From Pelomonas sp039929605 (GTDB lineage Bacteria > Pseudomonadota > Gammaproteobacteria > Burkholderiales > Burkholderiaceae_C), in assembly GCF_039929605.1 (NCBI RefSeq), contig NZ_JBDSQX010000182.1, forward strand, positions 1 through 64,000: 64,000 nt of DNA, read 5' to 3'. The notes beneath the pieces are model-generated. The model was not told the origin of the DNA. It ran no database searches and saw only the letters and a program-made list of their open reading frames with translations. Each line of letters opens with the position of its first letter. The stretch's first letter is position 1. Positions 1-10,757 of this stretch are shown here, piece after piece. Made by a program: the position numbers and the translations under genes.

Positions 1-208
1 CCCAGTACCTGGCGAGGTCGGCTTCATCAAGCATGCGGAACTCGCAAGCCTCTGGAAACGAAATCCGCAAACCATTGAACCGCTGCTGACCAGCGGGCGA
101 GGATGCAATCAAGATTTCGAGCCGCCCGCCAACGAAATGAACTTCCGCGATGTCCGATCCGCGGTCAACGGTCGTTGAAGTATCAAAGGGCTGGGTTTCA
201 AGCTGCAT
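1..208 (-). CDS. Hypothetical protein, 3' end outside the window
   Basis: An open frame on the minus strand starts at the ATG at 208 and runs off the left edge, giving 69 visible residues beginning MQLETQPFDT. I do not recognise the family. It has no signal peptide or membrane segment; the visible part looks like a small soluble alpha/beta domain (HFVGGRLEILIASS looks like paired beta strands). It is followed upstream by another small unknown gene on the same strand. Codon use is less GC-biased than in the rest of the window, which together with the neighbouring remnant and palindrome suggests an accessory patch. Reading-frame support is the uninterrupted frame and plausible composition only. 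Confidence 0.5.
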   Translation of the reverse strand, partial: MQLETQPFDTSTTVDRGSDIAEVHFVGGRLEILIASSPAGQQRFNGLRISFPEACEFRMLDEADLARYW

Positions 209-284
209 AACGTTGAAATTCAGCGAGCCAGCCAGCCAGCGTAGCTGGCGCAGGTCCGCTGCAATGCCCGATTGAAGCGCATAT

Positions 285-548
285 TCATGTGTTGCCCCGC
301 AACCCAAGCAACACCCGACGGACCCAGCCGATTGCGATGATGAGCGCTACGACCAGCGCACACAGCAAGATGACGAGTTCGCGTAACCAAAACGCCGCGA
401 AGCTTCCCAAGCTCGGTGGATGCCCGCTCGGATAGGGATAGGTGTACGTGTAGTACATAAGCCCGCACAGAACGAGCATGGATGCGATGAAGGCGATCGC
501 CTCTCCCGCCTGGCTCCCGCCGCGTCCTTGACAGCTCGATTGGCTCAT
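285..548 (-). CDS. Small membrane protein of unknown function
   Basis: An 87-residue frame from the ATG at 548 (a TTG two codons upstream is possible). The sequence predicts two transmembrane helices, one around residues 18-38 (AFIASMLVLCGLMYYTY) and one around residues 58-78 (ELVILLCALVVALIIAIGW), with a Tyr/Pro-rich link (TYTYPYPSGHPPS) between them and a basic C-terminus (RRVLLGLRG). No family is recognised. It is on the same strand as the partial gene next to it, 76 bp away, and could be co-transcribed. Base composition is slightly lower in GC than the neighbouring conserved genes. The hydrophobic pattern makes a real protein more likely than chance. Confidence 0.5.
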   Translation of the reverse strand: MSQSSCQGRGGSQAGEAIAFIASMLVLCGLMYYTYTYPYPSGHPPSLGSFAAFWLRELVILLCALVVALIIAIGWVRRVLLGLRGNT

Positions 549-767
549 GAACAACTCTGCACTGGTTTGCGCTTCAACGTGTTCTCGGGAGACAGCCGAC
601 GCCTCTTAGGCAGGCTGGCTGAGCCCTAGAACCGGCTACAGAAACCAGCACAACCGATTGATTTCTATGGAAATGTTCAAACATTTTGCTGGACTAAACG
701 GTCATTAAATTTCCGGCAAAAGCGGCGCGCCGTTACAAGGCCGGGCTCAGCGAGGCGGGTTGAGGGC

Positions 768-932
768 TAAGGCAACGCTGAACAAGTCCCTCGCGCGCAG
801 CGCATCCCTGCTTTGGGCGGCCTGCAGCGTTGCAAATCCTCGCCATAGCCCGCTATGGCTGCGGTTTGCGCCTTGCAGCCCATCCCAAACCAGGGCGCGC
901 TGCATCGCGGGGACTTATTCAGCGTCGCCCTA
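768..932. repeat. 165-bp near-perfect palindrome, MITE-like
   Basis: The left arm from 768 (TAAGGCAACGCTGAACAAGT) and the right arm read backwards from 932 (TAGGGCGACGCTGAATAAGT) match along nearly the whole length and meet around 850 at CGCCATAGCCCGCTATGGC. Both ends carry TA. It encodes nothing recognisable. Size, terminal symmetry and TA ends suit a miniature inverted-repeat element or the fused ends of a lost insertion sequence. It is the only structure I see in the gene-free stretch from 549 to 1128; the remainder of that stretch shows no convincing frame or hairpin. Confidence 0.7.
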
Positions 933-1128
933 ATGATGCCAGCCGGAGGCGCTGGATTCCCAACTCGTGCAGAAACGCGCTCCGCCGCACCGGCCGCGAA
1001 ATTGCAGCGGCGGCAAGGGCAGACCGCGTCAGCTGCACTTCGGCAGTGCCGTGACTGTCCAGCATGTGCCCCGAAGCTGCGGCCAGTGAATGCCCGCTCC
1101 CGGCCGATCCGCGACGTGCGCCCTGCTG

Positions 1129-1296
1129 TCAATGGCTCAATCCGTCGGCTTGCCGGAGCAGTTTGCGCAGCTCGCCTTCCTGCAACTGCGCATAGCCCGG
1201 ATCCCGCTTGCGGAGGTCTTCATCGATCACGAAGTGCCGAAGAAAGTGCAAGAGATCGTCCGGCCCTTCAAGCGAGCCCGCCTGTCCGGACAACTG
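1129..1296 (-). pseudogene. Possible 3' remnant of an unrecognised gene
   Basis: A minus-strand frame of 55 codons ends at the TGA at 1129-1131 and is closed upstream by an in-frame TGA at 1297-1299. The product contains DDLLHFLRHFVIDEDLR followed by DPGYAQLQEGELRKLLRQA, a strongly helical, charged sequence that looks like the end of a genuine protein rather than random translation. There is no ATG; only a TTG at 1293 could start it. It sits 73 bp past the M13 peptidase stop, on the same strand. I read it as a decayed gene end, but a very short real gene cannot be excluded. Confidence 0.3.
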
Positions 1297-1369
1297 TCAT
1301 CGCAGGTCAAGGTCCTGGCGAGGAGCCCGCGCGCCAAGTCGACGGCCGCCCCTGCCACGGCGGACAAGC

Positions 1370-3427
1370 TCACCACACCTTGCACCGCTGCCCCGCCGGC
1401 TTCACCAGCTTGGCACCCGGTTTGCACGCAAAGGCTTTCTCGAACTCCGGCATGTTGACGACGACGCCGTTGATGCGCCACCTGGCGGGCGAGTGCGGGT
1501 CGATCTTGGCCTGCACGCGCATCGCCTCGGGGCGGGCGTCGGCGCAGTCCCATTGGGCAAAGCCGACGAAGAAGCGCTGCTCGGGGCTGAGGCCGTCGCG
1601 GGACTCGCCGGCCTTGCCTTGCATGTGCGCCTTCCACGCCTCCCAGGCGAGCACCAGGCCGCCGAGGTCGGCCAGGTCTTCGCCCAGCGTGAGCTTGGAA
1701 TTGATCTTGATCTCGTCGACGACGGTGTAGGTGGCGTACTGGCCGGCCACGCAGGCGGCGCGCTTCTCGAACTCGCGGCCGTCCTTCTTCGTCCACCAGT
1801 TCTTCAGGTTGCCCTGGGCGTCGAACTGGCGGCCTTCGTCATCGAAGCCGTGGGTCAGCTCATGACCGATGGTGCCGCCGGTGTTGCCGTAGTTGGGCGC
1901 CTCGTCCAGCTTGGCGTCGTAGAGCGGCGCCTGCAGCACACCGGCGGGGAAGTTGATGTCGTTCATCTGCGCGTCGTAGTAGGCGTTGACGGTCTGCGGC
2001 GTCATGCCCCATTCGCCGCGGTCCAGCGGCTGGCCGATCTTGGCCAGGCGGCGCTTGGCCTCGAAGGCATTGCCGCGCACGACGTTGCCGAGGAAGTCGG
2101 CACGCTGCACGGCCAGGCCGGCGTAGTCGCGCCAGCGCTCGGGGTAGCCGACCTTGTTGACGATGGTCTGGAGCTTGGCCTGCGCGCGCGCCTTGGTCTC
2201 GGCGCTCATCCAGGCCAGGCTGTCGATGCTGCGCGCCATGGCGGCCTTGATCTCGTCGGTCATCTGCACCGTGGCGGCCTTCAGCTCGGGCGTGAAGTTG
2301 CGCGCCACGAACTCCTGGCCCAGCGCCTCGCCGAGCTGCAGGTCGACGAGCTGCACGCAGCGCTTCCAGCGGGGTTTGAGCTGGGGCGTGCCGGTCAGCG
2401 TCTGGCCGTAGAAGTCGAAGTTGGCCTGCACGAACCGGTTGTCGAGCATGGGGGCGAGGCTGCTGGCGAGCTGCCAGCGCAGATAGGTCTGCACGTCGGC
2501 CAGGCTCATGGCCTTGAGCCGCGCATCCAGCGCCTTGAAGAACGCCGGCTCAGTGACGTTGTAGCGCGCCTGCCAGGGCGCCTGGCCCAGGCCGGCCTGG
2601 AAGGCGGCCCAGTCGAAGCCGGGCGTGAGGGCCTGCAGGCCACGGGCGTCCACGCCGTGGAAGGTCTTGTAGGGGTCGCGCTTGTCGACCTTGCTCAGCG
2701 ATGCCTTGGCCAGCACCGTCTCGGTAGCCAGCACGCTGCGCGCTGCTGCCTTGGCTGCAGCGGGCGACTCGCCCAGCAGCGTGAACACCTGGGCCACATG
2801 GGCCTCATAGGCGTTGCGGATCTTCAGCGTCTTGGCGTCGCGCTTGAGGTAGTAGTCGCGGTCGGGCAGGCCCAGGCCGCCGGCCGTTGCGAAGGCGATC
2901 TGGCGCGTCGCGTCGGCAAAGTCCTGGCCCGAGCTGAAGCCGAAGAAGAGGCGGTCATCGCCGGCGGCGAGCTGCAGCTCCGCCAGCAGGGCCGGCAGGT
3001 CGCGCTTGGCCTTCAGTGCGGCGATGCGGTCCAGCAGCGGTTGCAGGCCGGTGAGGCCGGCGGCCTGCACGGCGCCCTCGTCCATGCAGCTGGCGAAGTA
3101 GTCGCCCAGCTGCGCCTGGGCCGGGCTGCGCGCGGCAGCGGTGTCGCCAAGCTTGTTCAGCACGCCCCAAAGGTAGCGCTGGTTCTCGTTGGCCATCTTG
3201 GCGTAGACGGACCAGCGCGACTGGTCGGCCGGGATGGGGTTGGCCTTGCTCCAGGCGCCGCAGGCAAAGCGGTGCAGGTCTTCGCAGGGGTCGGCGCTGC
3301 GGTCCATGGCCGTCACGTCGAGGCTGGGCGTGTAGGGCAAGGCGTCCAGCGGCGCCTCGTCGGCAGCTTGGGCCAAAGTTGGGGTCAAGGTGGCCGCCAG
3401 CAGGGCGGAGAGCAGCAGTCGTTTCAT
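1370..3427 (-). CDS. M13 family zinc metallopeptidase (neprilysin/PepO type), exported
   Basis: A 685-residue protein, the usual length for M13 peptidases. The start chosen is the ATG at 3427, because it places a signal peptide (MKRLLLSALLAATLTPTLAQA) at the N-terminus; an upstream start would bury it. The zinc site is visible near residue 520 as HELTH, followed by the third ligand in GEDLADLGG, and the substrate motif NAYYDAQMNDINFPAG precedes it. The C-terminus CKVW is the usual M13 ending. The protein should act in the periplasm or as an exported oligopeptidase. It is divergent from the hydroxyacid dehydrogenase gene, so the 97 bp between 3427 and 3525 should hold both promoters. Family assignment is secure; the substrate is unknown. 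Confidence 0.95.
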   Translation of the reverse strand: MKRLLLSALLAATLTPTLAQAADEAPLDALPYTPSLDVTAMDRSADPCEDLHRFACGAWSKANPIPADQSRWSVYAKMANENQRYLWGVLNKLGDTAAARSPAQAQLGDYFASCMDEGAVQAAGLTGLQPLLDRIAALKAKRDLPALLAELQLAAGDDRLFFGFSSGQDFADATRQIAFATAGGLGLPDRDYYLKRDAKTLKIRNAYEAHVAQVFTLLGESPAAAKAAARSVLATETVLAKASLSKVDKRDPYKTFHGVDARGLQALTPGFDWAAFQAGLGQAPWQARYNVTEPAFFKALDARLKAMSLADVQTYLRWQLASSLAPMLDNRFVQANFDFYGQTLTGTPQLKPRWKRCVQLVDLQLGEALGQEFVARNFTPELKAATVQMTDEIKAAMARSIDSLAWMSAETKARAQAKLQTIVNKVGYPERWRDYAGLAVQRADFLGNVVRGNAFEAKRRLAKIGQPLDRGEWGMTPQTVNAYYDAQMNDINFPAGVLQAPLYDAKLDEAPNYGNTGGTIGHELTHGFDDEGRQFDAQGNLKNWWTKKDGREFEKRAACVAGQYATYTVVDEIKINSKLTLGEDLADLGGLVLAWEAWKAHMQGKAGESRDGLSPEQRFFVGFAQWDCADARPEAMRVQAKIDPHSPARWRINGVVVNMPEFEKAFACKPGAKLVKPAGQRCKVW

Positions 3428-3524
3428 GGCAAAGCTCGAGTGAAGTGCAGCGATTGTGGGTGCGCGCTGCGGCGTCGCCATTCGTCAGCGGCTGCAGGAG
3501 CGGGCCGCGCGGCATGATGGCCGC

Positions 3525-4460
3525 ATGAACGACACCCTGCTGCTGCTCGTCCCGATTGCCGCCGAACACAAGGCCCTGCTGCTGGAGCGCTTTCGCGTCA
3601 TCGACGCGCCGGACGCCGCCTCGCGCGCCGCAGCAATAGCGGCCCATGCGGCCGACATCGAGCTGGTGCTGACGAATGGCTCTGTCGGCTTCACGGCCGC
3701 CGAAATCGCCGCGCTGCCCAACCTGACACTGCTGGCCGCCCAGGGCGCCGGCTACGAGAACCTGGACCTGGCCGCCGCCCGCGCGCGCGGCGTGGCGCTG
3801 TGCAATGGCGCCGGCACCAACGACGACTGCGTGGCCGACCACGCGCTGGCCCTGCTGCTGGCGAGCGTGCGCGCCCTGCCCCGGCAAGGCCTGGCCCTGC
3901 GGGCGGGCGCTTGGCGCGACGCACTGCCGCTCTACCCCAGCTTCACCGGCCGGCGGCTGGGCGTCATCGGGCTGGGTGGCATCGGCCAGAAGATCGCCCG
4001 GCGCGCGGCGGCCTTTGGCATGGTCATCGGTTATCACAACCGCCAGCCCAAGGCCGATGCAGGCGATGCGCGCTACTTCGACAGCGCGGCCGGCCTGGCC
4101 CACTGGGCCGACGACCTCGTCGTGGCCACGCCCGGCGGTGCGGGCACGAAGCACATCGTCAACGCGGAGGTGCTGGCGGCGCTGGGCGCGGGTGGGCATG
4201 TCGTCAACATCGCGCGCGGCAGTTGCATTGACACAGCCGCGCTGGCCGCCGCGCTGCGCACCGGGCAGATCGCCGGCGCTGCGCTTGACGTCTACGACAG
4301 CGAACCGCAGCCGCCGCTTGAACTGCTGGCCTTCGACAACGTCATCCTGACGCCGCACGTGGCCGGCTGGTCGCCGCAGTCCATTGGCGCCACAGTGCGC
4401 AACTTCATTGCTAACGTCGAGGCGTTGCGGCGCGGCGAACCGCTGCCGACGCCGATCTGA
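3525..4460 (+). CDS. D-isomer specific 2-hydroxyacid dehydrogenase
   Basis: A 311-residue NAD(P)-dependent dehydrogenase of the glyoxylate/hydroxypyruvate reductase type. The ATG at 3525 is chosen because the conserved N-terminal strand (NDTLLLLVPI) follows directly. The nucleotide-binding motif is LGVIGLGGIGQKIARR near residue 145. The catalytic residues are visible in order: Arg in NIARGSCID, Glu in DVYDSEPQPP, His in LTPHVAGW. The reaction is reversible reduction of a 2-oxoacid (glyoxylate, hydroxypyruvate or similar) in the cytosol. It is followed 8 bp later by the end of a small convergent gene. The exact substrate cannot be read from the sequence. Confidence 0.9.
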   Translation: MNDTLLLLVPIAAEHKALLLERFRVIDAPDAASRAAAIAAHAADIELVLTNGSVGFTAAEIAALPNLTLLAAQGAGYENLDLAAARARGVALCNGAGTNDDCVADHALALLLASVRALPRQGLALRAGAWRDALPLYPSFTGRRLGVIGLGGIGQKIARRAAAFGMVIGYHNRQPKADAGDARYFDSAAGLAHWADDLVVATPGGAGTKHIVNAEVLAALGAGGHVVNIARGSCIDTAALAAALRTGQIAGAALDVYDSEPQPPLELLAFDNVILTPHVAGWSPQSIGATVRNFIANVEALRRGEPLPTPI

Positions 4461-4467
4461 CGAGGCG

Positions 4468-4713
4468 TTACCGGCGCGGCCGGTCGACGACCTCGGCTTC
4501 CGCCATCGGCACGTAGACGCGGCGGCTGCCTTCCTCCAGCTCCAGCTCGATGGCCCGGCGCAGCAACGGCGGCGGCGGTGCCGCAGACGGCGGCGGCGGC
4601 AGACTGTCGAAGTGCAGCACGGGCTCGTGGCTGCGGTTGATCCCTTGATCAACAGGGCGGCGCTGCGAGGCCAGCGCGTCCAGCAAGCGACGGGGCGTGG
4701 GCAGATGCATCAT
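4468..4713 (-). CDS. Small hypothetical protein with proline-rich centre
   Basis: An 81-residue frame from the ATG at 4713, converging on the hydroxyacid dehydrogenase. The sequence has a basic N-terminal helix (PTRRLLDAL-like), a proline-rich middle (SLPPPPSAAPPPP) and an acidic C-terminal helix (AIELELEEGSRRVYV). No family is recognised and no good ribosome site precedes the start. The frame could extend to 4770, but the extra residues look non-coding. Support is limited to the open frame and its position between two confidently called genes; it may be a lineage-specific small protein or a chance frame. Confidence 0.4.
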   Translation of the reverse strand: MMHLPTPRRLLDALASQRRPVDQGINRSHEPVLHFDSLPPPPSAAPPPPLLRRAIELELEEGSRRVYVPMAEAEVVDRPRR

Positions 4714-4892
4714 GACGTTGCGTTGAAGAGGGCTTGTCAGGAGACGCCATTCGCAGCGCAGCGGCGACAAAGCGACCCGATCGCCAAGTGTGTGTCCTGT
4801 AGGCGCCCGCTTGCAAGCAGGCTTGCCCGCAGCCGACAGCCATGCACCGCAATGGCGCTCAGCATGGCCTTTTCACCACACCGGGAGCCGCC

Positions 4893-5591
4893 ATGCCCGC
4901 CCTCACCCCCGCCGTTGAACTGGCCAGTCAGGCCAGAACGCCCTTTCCTGGTGCCTCCGCCGAGTACGAGGCCGCCCGCCAGGCCCTGCTGGCTGAGGAA
5001 ATCGAGTTCCGCCGCCACATGACGCGCCTCGGAGAGCAGCGCCGCGCGCTACCGCCTGGCCCGGTCATCAAGAAGGACTACCGCTTCAAGGACGAGCAGG
5101 GATTCGACGTCGGCTTGGCCGAGTTGTTCGGCGACAAGGACACGCTGGTGACCTACTTCTGGATGTACGGCCCGCAGCGCCAGCGGCCCTGCCCGATGTG
5201 CACCAACTGGCTGGGCTCGGTGAACGGCAATGCGGCCGACATCAAGCAGCGCGTGGCGCTGAAGATCCTCGGCCGCTCGCCGGTGGAACGGCAGTACGCC
5301 TTCGCGCAGGAGCGCGGCTGGCGCGACCTGAACTTCGTGCAGACGGTGGGGGACGACTACGCCAATGACCTCGGCATCCTGCTGCCCGATGGCAGCGAGT
5401 TCCCGGCGCTGATCGTCTTCAAGCGCGACGGTGACGAGGTGCGTCTGTTCTGGGCCAGCGAGATGACCAAGGCCATGGCCGACCCGGGCCAGGACCCGCG
5501 CGACGCGCCGGACATCGCGTCGCTGTGGTCCATCCTGGACCTGACGCCGGAGGGGCGGCCGGCGGATTGGTATCCGAAGCTGCAGTACTGA
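4893..5591 (+). CDS. DUF899 thioredoxin-like family protein
   Basis: A 232-residue protein matching the DUF899 family in pattern. There is an N-terminal helix with EEIEFRRHMTRLGEQRRALP, then YRFKDEQG, then a thioredoxin-like core with a CxxC pair (RPCPMCTNW), and a C-terminal DLTPEGRPADWYPKLQY tail. The ATG at 4893 is used because GGGAG lies just upstream and the conserved region begins soon after. Members are cytosolic thioredoxin-fold proteins of unknown biochemical role, often annotated as putative dithiol-disulfide oxidoreductases. It stands alone, 39 bp upstream of the DUF4272 gene on the same strand. The family call is firm and the function is not. Confidence 0.85.
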   Translation: MPALTPAVELASQARTPFPGASAEYEAARQALLAEEIEFRRHMTRLGEQRRALPPGPVIKKDYRFKDEQGFDVGLAELFGDKDTLVTYFWMYGPQRQRPCPMCTNWLGSVNGNAADIKQRVALKILGRSPVERQYAFAQERGWRDLNFVQTVGDDYANDLGILLPDGSEFPALIVFKRDGDEVRLFWASEMTKAMADPGQDPRDAPDIASLWSILDLTPEGRPADWYPKLQY

Positions 5592-5630
5592 CTGGGGCAA
5601 CATTGGGGCTGGTCAGCAACGAGCATCCAC

Positions 5631-6278
5631 ATGACACCCCTGCAGCGCAAACGAGCTTCGGAGGATCGGCTATCGGCACTCGATATCCCAATCAACCTGC
5701 ACCTGCCGATGGTGGAGTCGGAGGAGGAGACTCTTTTGCGGACGCCCGACGAACTCCTGCAGCGGCTGGTTGCGCTGTGGGCGGTTGCAGGAACAGCCTT
5801 CTTGGACGGCAACGAATTCTTCCGCAGGTACATGACGGACAAACAACTGCTCGGTTGGTTGTCGCCGCAAGAGAAGGACTTTTTGCTGGCATCGGAGCCA
5901 ACGGACCGACAGCGCATTCAAGCCACATGGCGGCTGGAGTGCCTTTACTTCCTGGCATGGTGCGCGGGTCTCATCGACCAACTCGATATTCCCTCCGAGC
6001 AGTCGTCGGTAGAAAGGTTCATGCACCTGTTTCCACAAGAAGGCGATGACCTTTCGACACTGAAGGCATCAATCTCACCGCGCACGGTGTCCGAGGTGCT
6101 GGACTGGTCCGATTTGCTCTACCGCTTGCACTGGGCAGTGCGAGACGCTCATGTCAGCGGTCTTTCAGAGCCTGCGGGCGTTCAGGGCGGTGTCGTCCAG
6201 GAGTGGCATCACGCCGTCAACTGGATGACGCGCTACGACGATGAGGATGACTGGGACATGGTGGGCACCGACACATGA
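5631..6278 (+). CDS. DUF4272 domain protein
   Basis: A 215-residue protein with the features I associate with DUF4272: an N-terminal RKRASEDRLSALDIPINLHLP-type segment, the central RLECLYFLAWCAGLIDQLD, then YRLHWAVRDAHVSG, and the C-terminal VVQEWHHAVNWMTRYD. Conserved aromatic residues and the EWHHAVNW element make the match convincing. The biochemical function is unknown; relatives often sit in variable or immunity-like contexts. It follows the DUF899 gene by 39 bp on the same strand and converges on the UvrA-like gene with a 15-bp gap. GC content is lower than in the flanking genes, which may mean recent acquisition. Confidence 0.8.
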   Translation: MTPLQRKRASEDRLSALDIPINLHLPMVESEEETLLRTPDELLQRLVALWAVAGTAFLDGNEFFRRYMTDKQLLGWLSPQEKDFLLASEPTDRQRIQATWRLECLYFLAWCAGLIDQLDIPSEQSSVERFMHLFPQEGDDLSTLKASISPRTVSEVLDWSDLLYRLHWAVRDAHVSGLSEPAGVQGGVVQEWHHAVNWMTRYDDEDDWDMVGTDT

Positions 6279-6293
6279 GCGCAGCCAGTCGGC

Positions 6294-8690
<2,397 letters not shown>

Positions 8691-8700
8691 GTGTCGGCAG

Positions 8701-9114
8701 TCAGCGAGCCTGTTGCTGAATGCGGATCATGTTGCCGGCGGGGTCGCGCACGCCGCAATCCCGCACGCCGTAGGGCTGGTCGGTGGGTTCCTGCACGATG
8801 TCGGCGTCAGCGGCCTGCAGCTTGTCGAAGGTGGCGGCCAGGTCGGGCGTGGCGAACAGGATCATCGCGAACGTGCCCTTGGCCATCATCTCGGCGATGG
8901 TGCGTTTCTCGTCGTCGGTGACGCCGGGCGTGGCCTGCGGCGGGTAGAGCACGATGGACGTGCCCGGCTGGCCCTTGGGGCCCACGGTGATCCAGCGCAT
9001 GCCGCCGTAGCCCACGTCCTTGCGCACCTCGAAGCCGAGCACGTCGCGGTAGAAGGTCAGCGAGGTTTCGGCGTCGCTGTGGGGCAGAAAAGTCGAGTGG
9101 ATGGTGATGTCCAT
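8701..9114 (-). CDS. VOC (glyoxalase/bleomycin-resistance) family protein
   Basis: A 137-residue VOC-fold protein. The ATG at 9114 is chosen because GGAG lies a proper distance upstream and the first beta strand (DITIHSTFLPHSD) starts at once; the open frame extends ten codons further but without a ribosome site. The signature FYRDVLGFEVRKDV is visible near residue 22, and the second repeat ends with GVRDPAGNMIRI. It lies between the AraC regulator and the UvrA-like gene, all on the same strand. Likely a metal-dependent lyase or a small-molecule-binding resistance protein in the cytosol; substrate unknown. Confidence 0.85.
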   Translation of the reverse strand: MDITIHSTFLPHSDAETSLTFYRDVLGFEVRKDVGYGGMRWITVGPKGQPGTSIVLYPPQATPGVTDDEKRTIAEMMAKGTFAMILFATPDLAATFDKLQAADADIVQEPTDQPYGVRDCGVRDPAGNMIRIQQQAR

Positions 9115-9168
9115 GGGTTTGTCTCCGGGGGTTGAAAAGGCCATGGAGCCAGTCTAGGTTTGCTGCCG

Positions 9169-9594
9169 TTACGGCGCTTCTCGATTCCTGATCGGTCGCA
9201 TCACCTGCTTGGCGACGCAGGACGGCAGGCCCTCGGTCGCACCCGCCGCGTCGCGCCGGTAGACGCTGGGCGGCACGCCCACCAGTTCGGTGAAGCGGGT
9301 GCTGAAGGTGCCCAGCGAGGCGCAGCCCACCTCGAAGCAGACCTCCGTGACGCTGAGGTCGCCGCGGCGCAGCAGGGCCATGGCGCGCTCGATGCGCCGC
9401 GTCATCAGGTAGGCGTAGACGGACTCGCCATAGGCCGCGCGGAACTGCCGGCTCAGGTGGCCGGCGGACATACCGATGCCCACCGCCAGCGCCTCGACGT
9501 CCAGCGGCTGTGCGTAGTCGCGGTCGATGCGGTCGCGCACGCGGCGCAGGCGGGCGAGGTCACGCAGGTGCGTGTCGGTGGTAGGCGCAGGCAT
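9169..9594 (-). CDS. AraC family transcriptional regulator, DNA-binding domain only
   Basis: A 141-residue protein consisting almost only of the two helix-turn-helix motifs of the AraC family. The first is in VEALAVGIGMSAGHLSRQFR; the second is in SVTEVCFEVGCASLGTFSTRF followed by VGVPPSVYRR. The start at 9594 (MPAPTTD) is chosen because the much longer open frame upstream has no AraC-like ligand domain and runs antisense to another gene. It is the first gene of a probable operon: VOC protein 54 bp downstream, then the short UvrA. AraC/VOC gene pairs are common, so the regulator probably controls this operon in response to a compound handled by the VOC protein (inference). Confidence 0.88.
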   Translation of the reverse strand: MPAPTTDTHLRDLARLRRVRDRIDRDYAQPLDVEALAVGIGMSAGHLSRQFRAAYGESVYAYLMTRRIERAMALLRRGDLSVTEVCFEVGCASLGTFSTRFTELVGVPPSVYRRDAAGATEGLPSCVAKQVMRPIRNREAP

Positions 9595-9693
9595 GGCCGC
9601 GAGGATATGTCCTACGGCCGGCGTGCCCTCGTCCGACGCCACCCGCCCGCCCTGCGGCGCAGACTGGGTCATCCCCCGCAAATGGAGACCGTT

Positions 9694-10041
9694 ATGGGAC
9701 ACAGCAGCCTTGTAGGCACCGAGAAGGCACCTCAACGCCCCAAGGGCACCGATGAAGAAGCGCTCGGGCCGTCCGACAACTCGGACAGCGGCAGCGACAC
9801 TGTCGGCATCGACAGCCTGCCCACCGCCGACCCAGGCGAGCCCGTCGACGTGACGCTGGGTCGTGACCAAGCCGTGGCGCCCATCGAGGGCACGGGTGAG
9901 GACTCGACGGAGACGGAGGCCTCGGACATCGGTGTCGACCGCATCATCGACACGCCCGACGGCGAGGAAGTCGTCGACGACCTCGACCTGGATGACGCCG
10001 CGCCGGCTACCGGGCGCGGGGCTGGCACCAAGGCGCGCTGA
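9694..10041 (+). CDS. Small acidic hypothetical protein
   Basis: A 115-residue, highly acidic and probably disordered protein. It begins MGHSSLVGTEKAPQRPKG and has runs such as GPSDNSDSGSD and EEVVDDLDLDD, ending with a short basic tail. The ATG at 9694 has GGAGA eight bases upstream; an ATG at 9682 is possible. I recall proteins with the same beginning in other Burkholderiales, without known function. It is divergent from the AraC regulator (99 bp gap) and convergent with the lipoprotein gene (4 bp gap). The acidic, low-complexity composition gives no enzymatic hint. Confidence 0.7.
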   Translation: MGHSSLVGTEKAPQRPKGTDEEALGPSDNSDSGSDTVGIDSLPTADPGEPVDVTLGRDQAVAPIEGTGEDSTETEASDIGVDRIIDTPDGEEVVDDLDLDDAAPATGRGAGTKAR

Positions 10042-10045
10042 CGCG

Positions 10046-10543
10046 CTAGGCGGGCTTGGCCGGCGTGGTCGCCACGCAGGTCTTGGCGACCGCCAGCCCA
10101 CGCAGGAAGCCGCGCCGCACACCGCCGGCCGTGATGGCCGCGTTGACCTGGCGTGCGTAGCGCTCGGCGCCGCTCAGCTTGCGGATCCAGCCGCGGAAGG
10201 GAATGACACCCTCGGCCGTGCGCTGCAGTGCGCCGGTGGCGGCGTCCTCGCCGCGCTCCAGCAGGCCGGTGTTGTTCTTGCCGGTGGGCGCGTCGAGGTC
10301 GGGGCCGAGCACTTCGTCCAGCGCCCGGATGCTGACCGCGAGCGCGGGGCAGCTGACGTCGGCCGGCTGCGCGTAGGGCGCGGCGGCGGCGGCCCTCAGC
10401 ACTTCGGGGATGTCGGCGCGGACGACGTTAAGGTCGGACAGCGGCGTGGTGGCGGCGGAGGCCACCTTGTCGGGACTGGAGCTGGCGCAGGCAGTCAGGG
10501 CAAGGATGGCAGCGAGCGTGAGGGCGAGGTGGTGTGGGCGCAT
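10046..10543 (-). CDS. Putative lipoprotein of unknown function
   Basis: A 165-residue protein with a lipoprotein signal: MRPHHLALTLAAILALTAC, where LTAC is the lipobox and Cys19 the lipidated residue. The mature part begins with a Ser/Ala-rich linker and continues as a helical domain with one further Cys near residue 65 (DVSCPALAVS) and another near the C-terminus (VAKTCVATT), which could form a disulfide. No family is recognised beyond a general periplasmic lipoprotein. It is downstream of an R2 repeat on the same strand as the kor operon and is convergent with the acidic protein gene. Confidence 0.8.
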   Translation of the reverse strand: MRPHHLALTLAAILALTACASSSPDKVASAATTPLSDLNVVRADIPEVLRAAAAAPYAQPADVSCPALAVSIRALDEVLGPDLDAPTGKNNTGLLERGEDAATGALQRTAEGVIPFRGWIRKLSGAERYARQVNAAITAGGVRRGFLRGLAVAKTCVATTPAKPA

Positions 10544-10610
10544 GGCGCGCGGATCATCTCAGCTATCCGCCCATGTCCGCCTCAACTGCGGCGCATGAAA
10601 CAGGGGTATT

Positions 10611-10757
10611 CGGGCCGAGCGCCGGGCCGCTCCCAAGCCGGCCCGCCTTGGCGATGTGCTTGCGGCTCGATGCCGCAAGCATCGCCTTCCCCTCGGAGGA
10701 CCGACTGGACTCGCCCGCGTGCAGCGAGGCGAGACTGGGCGAGGGGTTGTTTCATCT
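10611..10757 (+). repeat. R2 intergenic repeat, copy 1
   Basis: It begins GGGCCGAGCGCCGGGCCGCT and ends around GGGCGAGGGGTTGTTTCATC at the stop codon of korB. Internal hairpins include GCTTGCGGC/GCCGCAAGC. Copies 2-4 are at 17897, 19420 and 39845. It lies between korB and the lipoprotein gene. Confidence 0.7.

Noticed and set aside
1208..3517. 769-codon open frame opposite the M13 peptidase
   Set aside because: It is the antisense shadow of a high-GC gene; the product has no recognisable domain, while the other strand has HELTH and a signal peptide.
4797..4840. GCTTGCAAGC-type hairpin before the DUF899 gene as a terminator
   Set aside because: The stem is short, there is no U-tract, and it matches none of the repeat families.
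9595..10122. N-terminal extension of the AraC regulator in the open frame
   Set aside because: It overlaps the acidic protein on the other strand and has no ligand-binding domain; ATG at 9594 fits the HTH-only form.
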